64,000 nucleotides of DNA, from the NCBI RefSeq assembly GCF_029844725.1, contig NZ_JAOCKJ010000003.1:310001-374000 (forward strand), written 5' to 3'. This stretch comes from Pantoea sp. GD03673. GTDB taxonomy: Bacteria > Pseudomonadota > Gammaproteobacteria > Enterobacterales > Enterobacteriaceae. A program made the translations under genes and the position numbers. The notes beneath the pieces were generated by a model. That model worked only from the letters and a program-made list of their open reading frames with translations, was not told where the DNA came from and did no database searches. This document shows positions 50,829 through 59,123 of the stretch, in pieces; positions within the stretch are counted from its first letter, which is position 1, and every line of letters starts with the position of its first letter.

Positions 50829-50939
50829 ATGAAAAAACAGAGCATTATCATGCTTTGCGGTTTCGTTATTCTCGCGGTCACCGCAACCACATTAGTGGGC
50901 TTACTGACCTGGCTGGTGGTCTCTCAGATGGCCGCGTAG
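50829..50939 (+). CDS. 36-residue single-pass membrane peptide
   Basis: A 37-codon frame encodes MKKQSIIMLCGFVILAVTAT and then TLVGLLTWLVVSQMAA. It is a positively charged N-terminus followed by one transmembrane helix and almost nothing else. AAGGA lies seven bases before the ATG. It is 250 bases upstream of the divergent P-type ATPase gene and 150 bases before the RND operon. Small helices like this often regulate a pump (KdpF, MgtS, AcrZ), but I see no direct similarity to those. A non-expressed frame cannot be ruled out. Confidence 0.55.
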   Translation: MKKQSIIMLCGFVILAVTATTLVGLLTWLVVSQMAA

Positions 50940-51089
50940 CCCGATTCAGACGACGCGGCCCTGCCGTCTCGTTAAACGAACATGACGAATATTAAAAATA
51001 TTTTTATCCCGGTTGCGATAAGCACCAGGCTAATGACGCCTTAACGCTTATTAAACCGCAGTGTAATAGCTGATGTTAAGGCGAATAAA

Positions 51090-52178
51090 ATGATTAAACG
51101 CAAGGTTATCCCTGTTTTTCTCTGTTGCTTATTTATGACAGCGTGCGATGAGAAAAAAGAACCGGACGCACCCCCGCCCCGCGTAATAAAAGTTTTCACC
51201 CTTGAGCCGGACGTAGCGCAGAATATCCGGGTTTTTCCTGCACGTATTCAGGCGGGTGATAATACCGATCTCGCATTTAAACGGGCAGGCCAGCTGATTC
51301 AGCTCGATATGCGCGACGGAACACCTGTAAAAGCGGGACAGGTGCTTGCCACGCTTAACGATACAGATGCCAGACTGCGGGTGCGCGATCGGCAGACCGC
51401 ACTGCAACTGGCTGAGCGACAATTTCAGCGCTTTAACACTCTGGCCCAGCGCAGCGCCGTTTCAGCCTCTGAAATGGATGTGCAGCGCGCTAACCGCGAT
51501 GCCGCCGCAACCGCACTGAAAATCGCTCAGGAAGAGTTGCAGTTTCTGACTCTGCGCGCACCGTTCGATGGGGTGATTGCCAGAGTGCAGGCGCGTAATC
51601 ATCAGGTGATAGCCGCCGGTCAGCCGATTGCGCTGCTGACCCGAACCGATTTGCTCGACGTCATTTTTACGCTTCCTGAAACCCTCTTCACCAGCCTGGA
51701 TATCCAAAACGTTAATTATCAGCCTGAAGTGCAGTTTAACGCGCTGCCAGGCCGCTTTTTCACTGCGCAATACAAAGAGCACACCAGCCAGACCGATGCT
51801 GCCACGCTGACCTGGCAGGTGGTGCTGACCATGCCGCGTCCGGCCGATCTCCCTGGCGTTGCGGGTCTCAGCGGCTCGGTGCGCGTGAAGCTGCACGACC
51901 TGCCGAATGCGCCTGCGTCACCACGACTGGTTGTGCCGGCTGCTGCCGTATTTAACCCCGATCGCAGCCCCACTAATCAGCCGCACGTCTGGCTGGTTGA
52001 GCAGGATGGCGACGCGCTGCGCATTAAAGATCGGCCCGTTGAGGTGGGTCGTCTTACCGCGCAGGGCATTGAAATCATTGGCGGGCTTAAGCCGGGCGAT
52101 CGCATTGTTGCCGCCGGTGTGGGTGAATTGCGTGACGGTGAAGCGGTGCGCATCTGGCAGCGTGAGCGGGGGTTATAA
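51090..52178 (+). CDS. RND efflux periplasmic adaptor (membrane fusion lipoprotein)
   Basis: This 362-residue protein has a lipobox (LFMTAC with Cys at residue 19), followed by the usual adaptor domains. The barrel-sandwich hybrid lies near 45-75 and 150-185 (VFPARIQAGDNTDLAFKRAGQLIQLDMRDGTPVKAGQVLATL, then LRAPFDGVIARVQARNHQVIAAGQPIALL), with a short alpha-hairpin between. It links the RND pump to an outer-membrane channel. No channel gene is nearby, so chromosomal TolC is the likely partner. AAGGCG precedes the ATG. Its stop codon shares a base with the RND start (TAATG). Confidence 0.94.
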   Translation: MIKRKVIPVFLCCLFMTACDEKKEPDAPPPRVIKVFTLEPDVAQNIRVFPARIQAGDNTDLAFKRAGQLIQLDMRDGTPVKAGQVLATLNDTDARLRVRDRQTALQLAERQFQRFNTLAQRSAVSASEMDVQRANRDAAATALKIAQEELQFLTLRAPFDGVIARVQARNHQVIAAGQPIALLTRTDLLDVIFTLPETLFTSLDIQNVNYQPEVQFNALPGRFFTAQYKEHTSQTDAATLTWQVVLTMPRPADLPGVAGLSGSVRVKLHDLPNAPASPRLVVPAAAVFNPDRSPTNQPHVWLVEQDGDALRIKDRPVEVGRLTAQGIEIIGGLKPGDRIVAAGVGELRDGEAVRIWQRERGL

Positions 52179-55100
52179 TGCGTATTCAGGAGCATTTTCT
52201 TGATAAACCCATTCGCATCTGGATGGTGATTCTGCTGCTGGGCGTGGGCGGCATCTATGCCCTGCTGAACATTGGCCGCCTTGAAGATCCGCTGTTCACC
52301 ATCAAATCGGCCCTCATTGTCACCCACTATCCCGGCGCGTCAGCCCAGCAGGTTGAAGAAGAGGTGACGCTGCCGCTGGAAAATGCGCTGCAACGCCTGC
52401 CGTCCCTGGACACTGTCACGTCGATCTCCGGCAATGGCCTGTCGCAGATTACCGTTAATATTCACACCCGCTATCTGGCCGATCAGCTGCCGCAGATCTG
52501 GGATGAGCTGCGCCGTCGCGTTGGCGATGCGGCCCGGCAGTTCCCGCCTGGCGTGCAGGCTCCACTGGTGAACGACGACTTCGGCGATGTGTATGGCTAC
52601 TTCTTCGTCATCCACGGCAAAGACTTTACGAACGGCGAACTGCGCAATTATGCCGACCAGCTGCGGCGCGATCTGGTGCTGGTGCCGGGCGTGGCGAAAG
52701 TCGCGGTAGCGGGCGTTGAGCAGGAGGAGATCCGCATCGCCCTTTCGGCCAGCAAAATGACCGCCTATGGCATGACGCCGCAGCGCATCGCCGATCTGCT
52801 GAGCCGGAACAACAGCGTTGCCAGTGCCGGTTCGCTGCGTGTTGACAGTGAATCGATCCGTTTTCACGCCACTGGCGAGCTGCAGACGCTGGACGACCTG
52901 GCGAATCTGCCCATTCTGCCTGCGGGCAGCCCGCAGAACGTGCATCTGCGCGATATCGCGACCCTGACGCGGGGTGTTACCGATAATCCGGCCAATATTT
53001 ATTTTGCCGATGGTGAAGCGGCCCTGGCAATCGGCATTTCGTTCGCGCCAGGCGTGAATGTGATTGATGTTGGCGATGCGCTGACTGCGAAGATGGCCCA
53101 CTATCAGCAGGATACTCCCGCCGGGATCAGCCTGAAGGTGTTCTACAACCAGGCGCATGAGGTGAAGCAGTCCGTTGATGGCTTTATCCTCAACTTTCTG
53201 ATGGCGCTGGCGATTGTGGTGGGCACCCTGCTGCTGTTTATGGGTCTGCGCAGCGGCATGGTTATTGCCGCATCACTGGCACTTAACGTGCTCGGCACGT
53301 TACTGATCATGTACCTGTTTAAACTTGAACTGCAGCGGGTGTCGCTGGGCGCGCTGATTATTTCGCTCAGCATGCTGGTGGATAATGCCATCGTCGTGGT
53401 GGAAGGGGTGAAGATTGACCACCAGCGCGGGCACCCTCTGCAGCAGGCAATAACCCGCATGGTGCGCCGCACTGCCCTGCCCCTGCTGGGCGCGACGGTT
53501 ATTGCGATTCTCGCCTTTGCACCGATTGGCCTGTCGCAGGACTCAACCGGCGAATACTGCAAATCCCTGTTCCAGGTGCTGCTGATATCCCTGATGCTGA
53601 GCTGGGTCACGGCGCTGACGCTGACCCCGGTATTGATTAACTGGAGCGAGAAACGCCGTAACGCAGCTCAGTCCGGGAAAACTGACGTGTCCGAACCTTA
53701 TCAGGGCATCGTTTTCCGCCTCTACCGTCAGGCGCTGGGCGGCCTTTTACGTTTTCGCTTTATTACGCTGACGGTGATGATAGCGCTTCTGGCGCTGTCG
53801 CTTTATGGCTTTACCCTGGTGAAGCAGAATTTTTTCCCGTCATCCAGTACACCGGTCTTTTTCACCGATCTCTGGCTGCCCTATGGCACCGACATCCACT
53901 ACACCGCAGACACGGCGGCAGAAATTGCCCGCTTTATTAATCAGGATGCGGATGTGGCGGCGACAGTCACGACGGTTGGCCAGGGCGCACTGCGCTTTAC
54001 CCTGACGTATGACGCGGCGCGCCAGTACAGCAACTTCGCGCAGATTATGGTGCGCGTTAAAGACGCCCGGCAGCTGGATGCGCTGGCGCTGAAAACCGAG
54101 GAGTATATCGAGCAGAATTTTCCGCAGGTGAATCAGCGTATCAAACGTATTCAGTTTGGCAGCGCCAGTGACAGTGCAATTGCCCTGCGGGTAATCGGTC
54201 CCGATCCGGAAGTGCTGCGCCATATTGGCAGCCAGCTGGATGCGATTTTCCTGGCGGATGGCTCAACGTTCCCGGTGCGTAACGACTGGCAGGAGCGCAG
54301 CAAAGTGATCCGTCCCGTCTATTCGGCACTGCGTGGTCAGGAGCTGGGCATCGACAAGCGCGATATCGATCAGGCGCTAAGAATGAACTTCAGCGGCGAT
54401 GCCGTGGGCATTTTCCGTGACGGATCACGGCTGATGCCGGTCATGCTCTATCCGGCTGATGAAGCGCGGCAGAGTGTTGATCACATCGACAATATTCAGC
54501 TCTGGAGCGCTGCACTTCAGCACTTTGTGCCGCTGAGCAATGTGATTTCTGACTTCCGGCTGGAGTGGGAAAATCCGCTGATTATGCGGCGTGACCGCAC
54601 GCGTGTGCTGACGGTGCAGACCGACCCCGATCCCGCCTCAGGATTAACCTCCGCGCAGGTGGTGGCGCGGGTTCAGCCGCAGATCGAGAAGCTCCGACTT
54701 CCGGCGGGCTACCGGCTTGAATGGGGTGGCGAACTGGAGAGCTCGCGTGAAGCACAACGTGGCCTGCTGGGTTCGCTGCCGGTGGGCTTTTTGGCGATGT
54801 TCATCATTACCGTGCTGATGTTCAACTCGCTGCGTGATGCCGTCGCAATCTGGATCACCGTGCCGCTGGCGATGATTGGTGTCACCTGTGGCTTTTTGAT
54901 TACCGGTATTCCGTTTGGTTTTATGGCACTGATAGGGCTGCTCAGTCTGTCAGGCATGCTGATCCGCAACGGGATCGTGCTCATTGAGGAGATCAGGCTG
55001 TTCCGTCAGGAAAAAACGATGCAGCAGGCGATTGTTGATGCGGCGACTTCACGTCTGCGTCCTATCCTGCTGACCGCCTTTACCACCGTGCTGGGCCTGC

Positions 55101-55240
55101 TGCCGCTGCTGCGCGATGTCTTTTTCCAGAGCATGGCGGTGGTGATTATTTTTGGTCTGGGATTCGCGACGGTACTGACCCTGCTGGTACTGCCGGTGAT
55201 CTATCGCTGCTTCCACGGACGGGAGGCGCACGGTGAATAA
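52178..55240 (+). CDS. RND efflux pump permease, HAE1 type
   Basis: This 1020-residue protein has 12 helices and two large periplasmic loops. Helix 4 reads SMLVDNAIVVVEG, so the proton-relay Asp407 of AcrB is kept but Asp408 is replaced by Asn, as in a subset of HAE-type pumps. The NIGRLEDPLFTIKSALIVTHYPGASAQQVEEEVTLPLE N-terminus and FMALIGLLSLSGMLIRNGIVLIEE in helix 11 are typical. It pumps drugs or other toxic compounds with the lipoprotein adaptor encoded upstream. It overlaps the next gene by eight bases, which links the acyltransferase to the same mRNA. Confidence 0.94.
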   Translation: MRIQEHFLDKPIRIWMVILLLGVGGIYALLNIGRLEDPLFTIKSALIVTHYPGASAQQVEEEVTLPLENALQRLPSLDTVTSISGNGLSQITVNIHTRYLADQLPQIWDELRRRVGDAARQFPPGVQAPLVNDDFGDVYGYFFVIHGKDFTNGELRNYADQLRRDLVLVPGVAKVAVAGVEQEEIRIALSASKMTAYGMTPQRIADLLSRNNSVASAGSLRVDSESIRFHATGELQTLDDLANLPILPAGSPQNVHLRDIATLTRGVTDNPANIYFADGEAALAIGISFAPGVNVIDVGDALTAKMAHYQQDTPAGISLKVFYNQAHEVKQSVDGFILNFLMALAIVVGTLLLFMGLRSGMVIAASLALNVLGTLLIMYLFKLELQRVSLGALIISLSMLVDNAIVVVEGVKIDHQRGHPLQQAITRMVRRTALPLLGATVIAILAFAPIGLSQDSTGEYCKSLFQVLLISLMLSWVTALTLTPVLINWSEKRRNAAQSGKTDVSEPYQGIVFRLYRQALGGLLRFRFITLTVMIALLALSLYGFTLVKQNFFPSSSTPVFFTDLWLPYGTDIHYTADTAAEIARFINQDADVAATVTTVGQGALRFTLTYDAARQYSNFAQIMVRVKDARQLDALALKTEEYIEQNFPQVNQRIKRIQFGSASDSAIALRVIGPDPEVLRHIGSQLDAIFLADGSTFPVRNDWQERSKVIRPVYSALRGQELGIDKRDIDQALRMNFSGDAVGIFRDGSRLMPVMLYPADEARQSVDHIDNIQLWSAALQHFVPLSNVISDFRLEWENPLIMRRDRTRVLTVQTDPDPASGLTSAQVVARVQPQIEKLRLPAGYRLEWGGELESSREAQRGLLGSLPVGFLAMFIITVLMFNSLRDAVAIWITVPLAMIGVTCGFLITGIPFGFMALIGLLSLSGMLIRNGIVLIEEIRLFRQEKTMQQAIVDAATSRLRPILLTAFTTVLGLLPLLRDVFFQSMAVVIIFGLGFATVLTLLVLPVIYRCFHGREAHGE

Positions 55241-56198
55241 GACCGGACTGGCAATGCTGAAGACGCTGGCCTGTATCACCGCCGTGTCGTTTTTCACGCT
55301 GTATCAGAGTTACGACAGCTACCATTACGATGTTAATCTGACGCTGAATGTGCTGAGTTTTATTTCGACGATCGCCACGCCGCTCTATTTCCTGCTCAGT
55401 GGCTATCTTGATGCAGGCGAACTGCACACACCCGCGTGGCAGCTCGGCAAAATTCGCCGCATCATGCTGATTTTCATCTTCTGGTTCAGCTTTTTCTGGT
55501 TTGCCGGGATGCATCACAAAGGCTACCTGATTCAGCCGTGGTTCGTGATTGCGCTGATTGTCATTTACGTCTCGCATCCGCTGATCGACCGGCTGATTCA
55601 GCGGCCTGGCGTCATGGCAGCAGGGATTGTGCTGCTGCTGGTGCTGGCCTTTGCTTATGACCTGCTCGCCAGCCTCTACCCAGGCCAGCGGGCCTTTTCG
55701 CTTCTGCCGCAGTACCGAATCTGGACCTGGGTGCTTTATTACCTTACCGGCCGGCTGATGGCTGCGCCACGTGTGATGCAGTTGCTGACATCACCCGGCG
55801 TCATAAAGATCAGCCTGCTGCTGCTGCCCGCGGTGTATCTCTTTACCTGGCTGTATGAGCGTTATTACTTTATTGCGCGTTTTCTGGCGACCCACAACGA
55901 GGTGGTGCTGACGGGCTCACAGGTTTATGTGCTGGTGGTGCTGATCGTCATCAGCATCAACGCCATCCGGCTGCCTGATAAAGCTCAGTGGCTGACCTCA
56001 TTTCTGACCACTCTTGGTAAGACCATGACCGGCGTTTATATCCTGCATTACCTGATTTTTGGTGTGCTGGCGGCCGTTATCCACATTCAGACCCTGGGCG
56101 ATAAGCTGCTGGTTATCGCCCTGACGCTGATCTTCTCCATGGCGCTGTCACTGCTGCTGTTGCGCATCCCCGGCGTCAGTAAGCTGATCAGCCTGTAA
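55233..56198 (+). CDS. Acyltransferase 3 family membrane protein
   Basis: This 321-residue protein has about ten transmembrane helices and the general layout of acyltransferase-3 (OafA/WecH/YiaH) enzymes, which acylate sugars in the envelope. The N-terminal conserved His of the family is replaced: helix 1 ends FFTLYQSYDSYHYD, with the nearest His at residue 31. ATPLYFLLSGYL is the classic motif. GTG at 55233 with GGGAGG six bases upstream starts inside the end of the RND gene. Co-expression with a pump is unusual. Its last 51 bases overlap the convergent DJ-1-type gene. Confidence 0.85.
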   Translation: MNKTGLAMLKTLACITAVSFFTLYQSYDSYHYDVNLTLNVLSFISTIATPLYFLLSGYLDAGELHTPAWQLGKIRRIMLIFIFWFSFFWFAGMHHKGYLIQPWFVIALIVIYVSHPLIDRLIQRPGVMAAGIVLLLVLAFAYDLLASLYPGQRAFSLLPQYRIWTWVLYYLTGRLMAAPRVMQLLTSPGVIKISLLLLPAVYLFTWLYERYYFIARFLATHNEVVLTGSQVYVLVVLIVISINAIRLPDKAQWLTSFLTTLGKTMTGVYILHYLIFGVLAAVIHIQTLGDKLLVIALTLIFSMALSLLLLRIPGVSKLISL

Positions 56199-56876
56199 TC
56201 GCGACGCGGCACGCTCAGTTGCGGCACGGCGCATGGCAATGAACTCAGCCATTTTCGCCCGCGCCTGCTCCACGTCCTCTGGCGGCGCGGTCAGCGGAGA
56301 GCCGCAGGTAAACGGCGGTTCGGGATCGTATTCCATCTGCAGCTGAACCGCTCTGGCAATCGCGTCCCCGGCGATTTCCGCCACCAGTGTCAGCGCAAAA
56401 TCGATGCCGGAGGTGACGCCCGCGCCGCTGATACGATTACGGTCGCGTACGACCCGCTGACTCACCGGCTCCGCACCCAGCAAAGCCAGTTGGTCAACGG
56501 AACTCCAGTGGGAAGTGGCACGATACCCCTTTAGCAATCCGGCAGCACCCAGTACCAGTGAACCGCTACAGACCGAGGTGACCCATTGCGCCTGATCAGC
56601 CTGTCGTCGCAGAAAATCCAGCGTTTCCTCATCCGACATCAGGGCGATCTGCCCTGGCCCGCCCGGCACACAGATCACATCCAGTGGCGGGCAGTCCTCA
56701 AAGGTGGTGGTGGGCAATATCGACAGGCCACGATCGGAACGGACCGGCTGACGATCTTTCCAGATCAGATGGCACACGACGCCGGGCGTGCGCACAAACA
56801 CCTCCCACGGGCCGGTTAAATCAAGCTGGGTAACATCAGGGAACAGTAACAGACCAATCTGCAGGGGGCGATTCAT
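56148..56876 (-). CDS. DJ-1/PfpI family protein, isonitrile hydratase-like
   Basis: This 242-residue protein is a class-I glutamine-amidotransferase-like DJ-1/PfpI member. The nucleophile Cys103 lies in VTSVCSGSLVLGAAGLL, preceded by ICVPGGPGQ and followed by the GLLKGYRATSHW and SGAGVTSGIDFALTLVAEIAG stretches seen in isonitrile hydratase InhA. It may hydrate an isonitrile, or be a relative with another role. ATG at 56876 has GGAG eight bases upstream. The last 17 codons overlap the convergent acyltransferase gene, and the tail is Gln-rich (DAQQQQ). Confidence 0.88.
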   Translation of the reverse strand: MNRPLQIGLLLFPDVTQLDLTGPWEVFVRTPGVVCHLIWKDRQPVRSDRGLSILPTTTFEDCPPLDVICVPGGPGQIALMSDEETLDFLRRQADQAQWVTSVCSGSLVLGAAGLLKGYRATSHWSSVDQLALLGAEPVSQRVVRDRNRISGAGVTSGIDFALTLVAEIAGDAIARAVQLQMEYDPEPPFTCGSPLTAPPEDVEQARAKMAEFIAMRRAATERAASRLQADQLTDAGDAQQQQ

Positions 56877-57016
56877 GTGTGAACTCCGGAATAATGTTGA
56901 ATCTTCATCATGCCGTGATGCCATATTGGATAGCAATCACGGGCGCTGTTACGCTCCTGGCATCTTCAGGAAGTGAAAGCGGGTTTCCCGGACCAGGTAT
57001 TGAAACGTCAGGAGGC

Positions 57017-57340
57017 TCAGGGCACGCCGAGAAAACGCAATAGCGCGGTCATCATTGCCGCTCCCAGAATAATGACAATCAGCGGTGCCCGACGCCAGGC
57101 GAGCAACAGGGCAAAACTCACCCCCGCCACCCGTGCCACACCGGCAAAATGCGGGCCTTCAAACAGCGTTGTCGTCGCTGCGACGGCAAGCAGCAGCACC
57201 GTGGCAGCATCGGAAAGCATCTGTTGGGTGCGCTCGCTGATCGGCAGCCGGTTTCCCAGCCTGACCCCTGCAAAGCGCATCAGATAGGTTCCGGCGGCCA
57301 GCACGGCGATTCCGGCGATAATCATTCCCTGATGCGTCAT
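57017..57340 (-). CDS. azlD: AzlD family branched-chain amino acid exporter subunit
   Basis: This 107-residue protein has four transmembrane helices and the AzlD landmarks: TYLMRFAGVRLGNRLPISERTQQMLSDAATVLLLAVAA near the N-terminus and WRRAPLIVIILGAA near the end. AzlD works with AzlC to export branched-chain or related amino acids. The ATG at 57340 overlaps the azlC stop codon as ATGA. A much longer frame reading upstream through azlC exists, but it is not real. Confidence 0.9.
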   Translation of the reverse strand: MTHQGMIIAGIAVLAAGTYLMRFAGVRLGNRLPISERTQQMLSDAATVLLLAVAATTTLFEGPHFAGVARVAGVSFALLLAWRRAPLIVIILGAAMMTALLRFLGVP

Positions 57341-58005
57341 TTGCGCGATCTCCATGTCAGCAGCCCCAGCAGCGAGAACAACACCGGCATGCCTGCCGGA
57401 ACCAGTGGCGTCGCCAGCAATGAGAGCAGCGCGCCGACGGTCGCAGGGATCCGGGCGCGTCGCTGGCGCAATGCCGGAAAGATCAGGGCGATCAGGATGG
57501 CCGGGAATACCGCATCCAGGCCGATCACCGAGACATCCGGAATAAACTGCCCAATCGCCGCCCCGGTCATGACGCTCACCGGCCAGATAAAGCCGATACC
57601 GATGCCGCACAGCCAGTACGCGCTGCGACGCTGGGCAAGCTGCGGCTGGGAGATACCGAACACCACGCTTTCATCATTCATGATATGACAGCCAAACCAG
57701 CCCTTCGGGCCCTGTCCGACCAGATCCCGGACCGCAATGCCAAACGGCAGATGACGCGCATTCACCAGCAGGCCGGCAGCGGCGGCGGTAAACGGACTGC
57801 CGCCACCAGCCACGATGCCGATAAACAGAAATTCAGACGCCCCGGCCAGTACCAGCGTTGACAGCGCCAGTGGCACCCAGAGCGGAAACCCGTCGGCGAC
57901 CGCCAGCGAGCCATACGATAAACCGACAATTCCATCAGCCAGGCAGATCAGAAAAATGGCTTTGATCACCCCTTTGTCCAGCAACTGCATTTGCGGAAAA
58001 AGCAT
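57337..58005 (-). CDS. azlC: AzlC family branched-chain amino acid exporter subunit
   Basis: This 222-residue protein has about six to seven helices. The AzlC signatures are LSYGSLAVADGFPLWVPLALSTLVLAGASEFLFIGI, LLVNARHLPFGIAV and HIMNDESVVFG. With AzlD it exports branched-chain amino acids or analogues. ATG at 58005 follows GAGA; an in-frame GTG is at 58008. It is divergent from an HTH-cupin regulator, the usual partner of azl genes. Direct repeats and a palindrome lie between them. Confidence 0.93.
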   Translation of the reverse strand: MLFPQMQLLDKGVIKAIFLICLADGIVGLSYGSLAVADGFPLWVPLALSTLVLAGASEFLFIGIVAGGGSPFTAAAAGLLVNARHLPFGIAVRDLVGQGPKGWFGCHIMNDESVVFGISQPQLAQRRSAYWLCGIGIGFIWPVSVMTGAAIGQFIPDVSVIGLDAVFPAILIALIFPALRQRRARIPATVGALLSLLATPLVPAGMPVLFSLLGLLTWRSRK

Positions 58006-58016
58006 CACTCTGTCTC

Positions 58017-58083
58017 ATAATGAACGTATAATCCGATATAATGAACAGCGCTGCGGCGTTTTTCAAGGCGAACGTTACGTTCG
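58017..58083. promoter_or_regulatory. azlC/regulator divergent control region
   Basis: ATAATGAAC occurs at 58017-58025 and again at 58038-58046, exactly 21 bases (two helical turns) apart. A perfect 15-bp dyad, CGAACGT, T, ACGTTCG, lies at 58069-58083. These are candidate binding sites for the HTH-cupin regulator. Confidence 0.5.
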
Positions 58084-58115
58084 ATATAAAAAACATTTTG
58101 TTTTCAGGAGTGCGT

Positions 58116-58664
58116 TTGAATACCCCTATCAGCATCATTGCCAATGCTTTAGTGCGTGAACGTCAGCGAGCCGGTCTGTCACTGGCTGAAGTGGCGCGCC
58201 GCGCAGGGATCGCTAAATCAACGCTGTCACAGCTGGAGGCGGGTAATGGTAATCCGGGCATTGAGACGCTGTGGTCACTGTGCGTGACGCTGAATATTCC
58301 GTTTTCGCGTCTGCTGGAGCCGGATGCGCGTCGTCTGCAGGTAATCCGCCGTGGAGAGGGGCTGACGGTTACCGCCGATCTGGCAGACTATCAGGCGGTT
58401 CTGCTGGCATCCTGCCCGCCCGGCGTCCGGCGTGATATCTATCTGCTGGAAGTTCAGCCTGGCAGTGAACGCATCTCGCAGCCCCATATTCCCAATACCA
58501 TTGAGCATATTATTATTGCAAAAGGCCGGGCGCTGGTGGGACCGGTGGACAGCGCGGTCGAGCTGGGCGTGGGTGATTACATTACCTATCCGGGCGATGA
58601 GCTGCATATCTTTCGGGCGCTGGAAGCCGATACGCTGGCGCTGCTGGTGATTGAGCACAGCTAG
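58116..58664 (+). CDS. XRE-type HTH regulator with cupin domain
   Basis: This 182-residue protein has an N-terminal XRE HTH (IIANALVRERQRAGLSLAEVARRAGIAKSTLSQLEAGNGNPGIETLWSLC) and a C-terminal cupin sensor (QPGSERISQPHIPNTIEHIIIAKGRALVG and GDYITYPGDELHIFRA). Such proteins commonly control divergent AzlCD genes. The best start is TTG at 58116, with GGAG five bases upstream; an ATG at 58041 would add 25 residues and run through the operator dyad. Confidence 0.9.
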   Translation: MNTPISIIANALVRERQRAGLSLAEVARRAGIAKSTLSQLEAGNGNPGIETLWSLCVTLNIPFSRLLEPDARRLQVIRRGEGLTVTADLADYQAVLLASCPPGVRRDIYLLEVQPGSERISQPHIPNTIEHIIIAKGRALVGPVDSAVELGVGDYITYPGDELHIFRALEADTLALLVIEHS

Positions 58665-59003
58665 TTACCGCTCAGTCCGTTTCAGCCGGGTCTCTGCGGG
58701 TGTGAGGTGCGTGATGAGCTGCACCTCACTGTCCAGTCTGATCGCCGGATAGTGCTCGCGCATTCCCTGCAGCAGTTTCGCATCCGGCCATTCGGCCGCT
58801 TTCCCCAGCCTTGCTGCAACCTCGTTTAAGCGCAGTGTCTCGATCTGCGTTACCCAGACAATGACCGTGTCGGCTTCATCCTGCTGGTTCACCAGTGTCA
58901 GCGGCCCCGTGACGATCTCACCCTCCTGCCAGCGTACCGTCGAGGTTTTCTTGCCGCGCCTGACAACGGGCATCAGACGAGGGACAAGTGTAAGTTGCTG
59001 CAT
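58665..59003 (-). CDS. ASCH domain protein
   Basis: This 112-residue soluble protein is a single ASCH domain, a PUA-like fold thought to bind RNA or modified nucleosides. The RGKKTSTVRWQEGEI motif, near residue 16, is the family hallmark, and VIVWVTQIETLRLNEV follows. In E. coli, YqfB of this family hydrolyses N4-acetylcytidine, but this protein is not shown to do so. AGGAG precedes the ATG. It is divergent from the Zur-controlled GTPase gene and abuts the end of the convergent HTH-cupin gene. Confidence 0.85.
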   Translation of the reverse strand: MQQLTLVPRLMPVVRRGKKTSTVRWQEGEIVTGPLTLVNQQDEADTVIVWVTQIETLRLNEVAARLGKAAEWPDAKLLQGMREHYPAIRLDSEVQLITHLTPAETRLKRTER

Positions 59004-59077
59004 TTCCTCTCCTTTTTTTAAAGCCTGTTTGAGAGCGGACCCGACACCACAAATCCGGATTGAAAATAACGGTATTA

Positions 59078-59094
59078 ATGTTATGTTATAACAT
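59078..59094. promoter_or_regulatory. Zur box
   Basis: ATGTTATGTTATAACAT is a 7-3-7 dyad that matches the core of the enterobacterial Zur consensus (ATGTTATAWTATAACAT) at all but the central bases. It lies 29 bases before the GTPase start codon and about 75 bases from the divergent ASCH start. Confidence 0.85.
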
Positions 59095-59123
59095 ATCTTT
59101 TAATATCATTTATAGGTAACAGT

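Noticed and set aside
57341..57610. Upstream extension of azlD to 197 codons
   Set aside because: The extra part runs through azlC in another frame. The ATGA overlap gives a normal-length AzlD.
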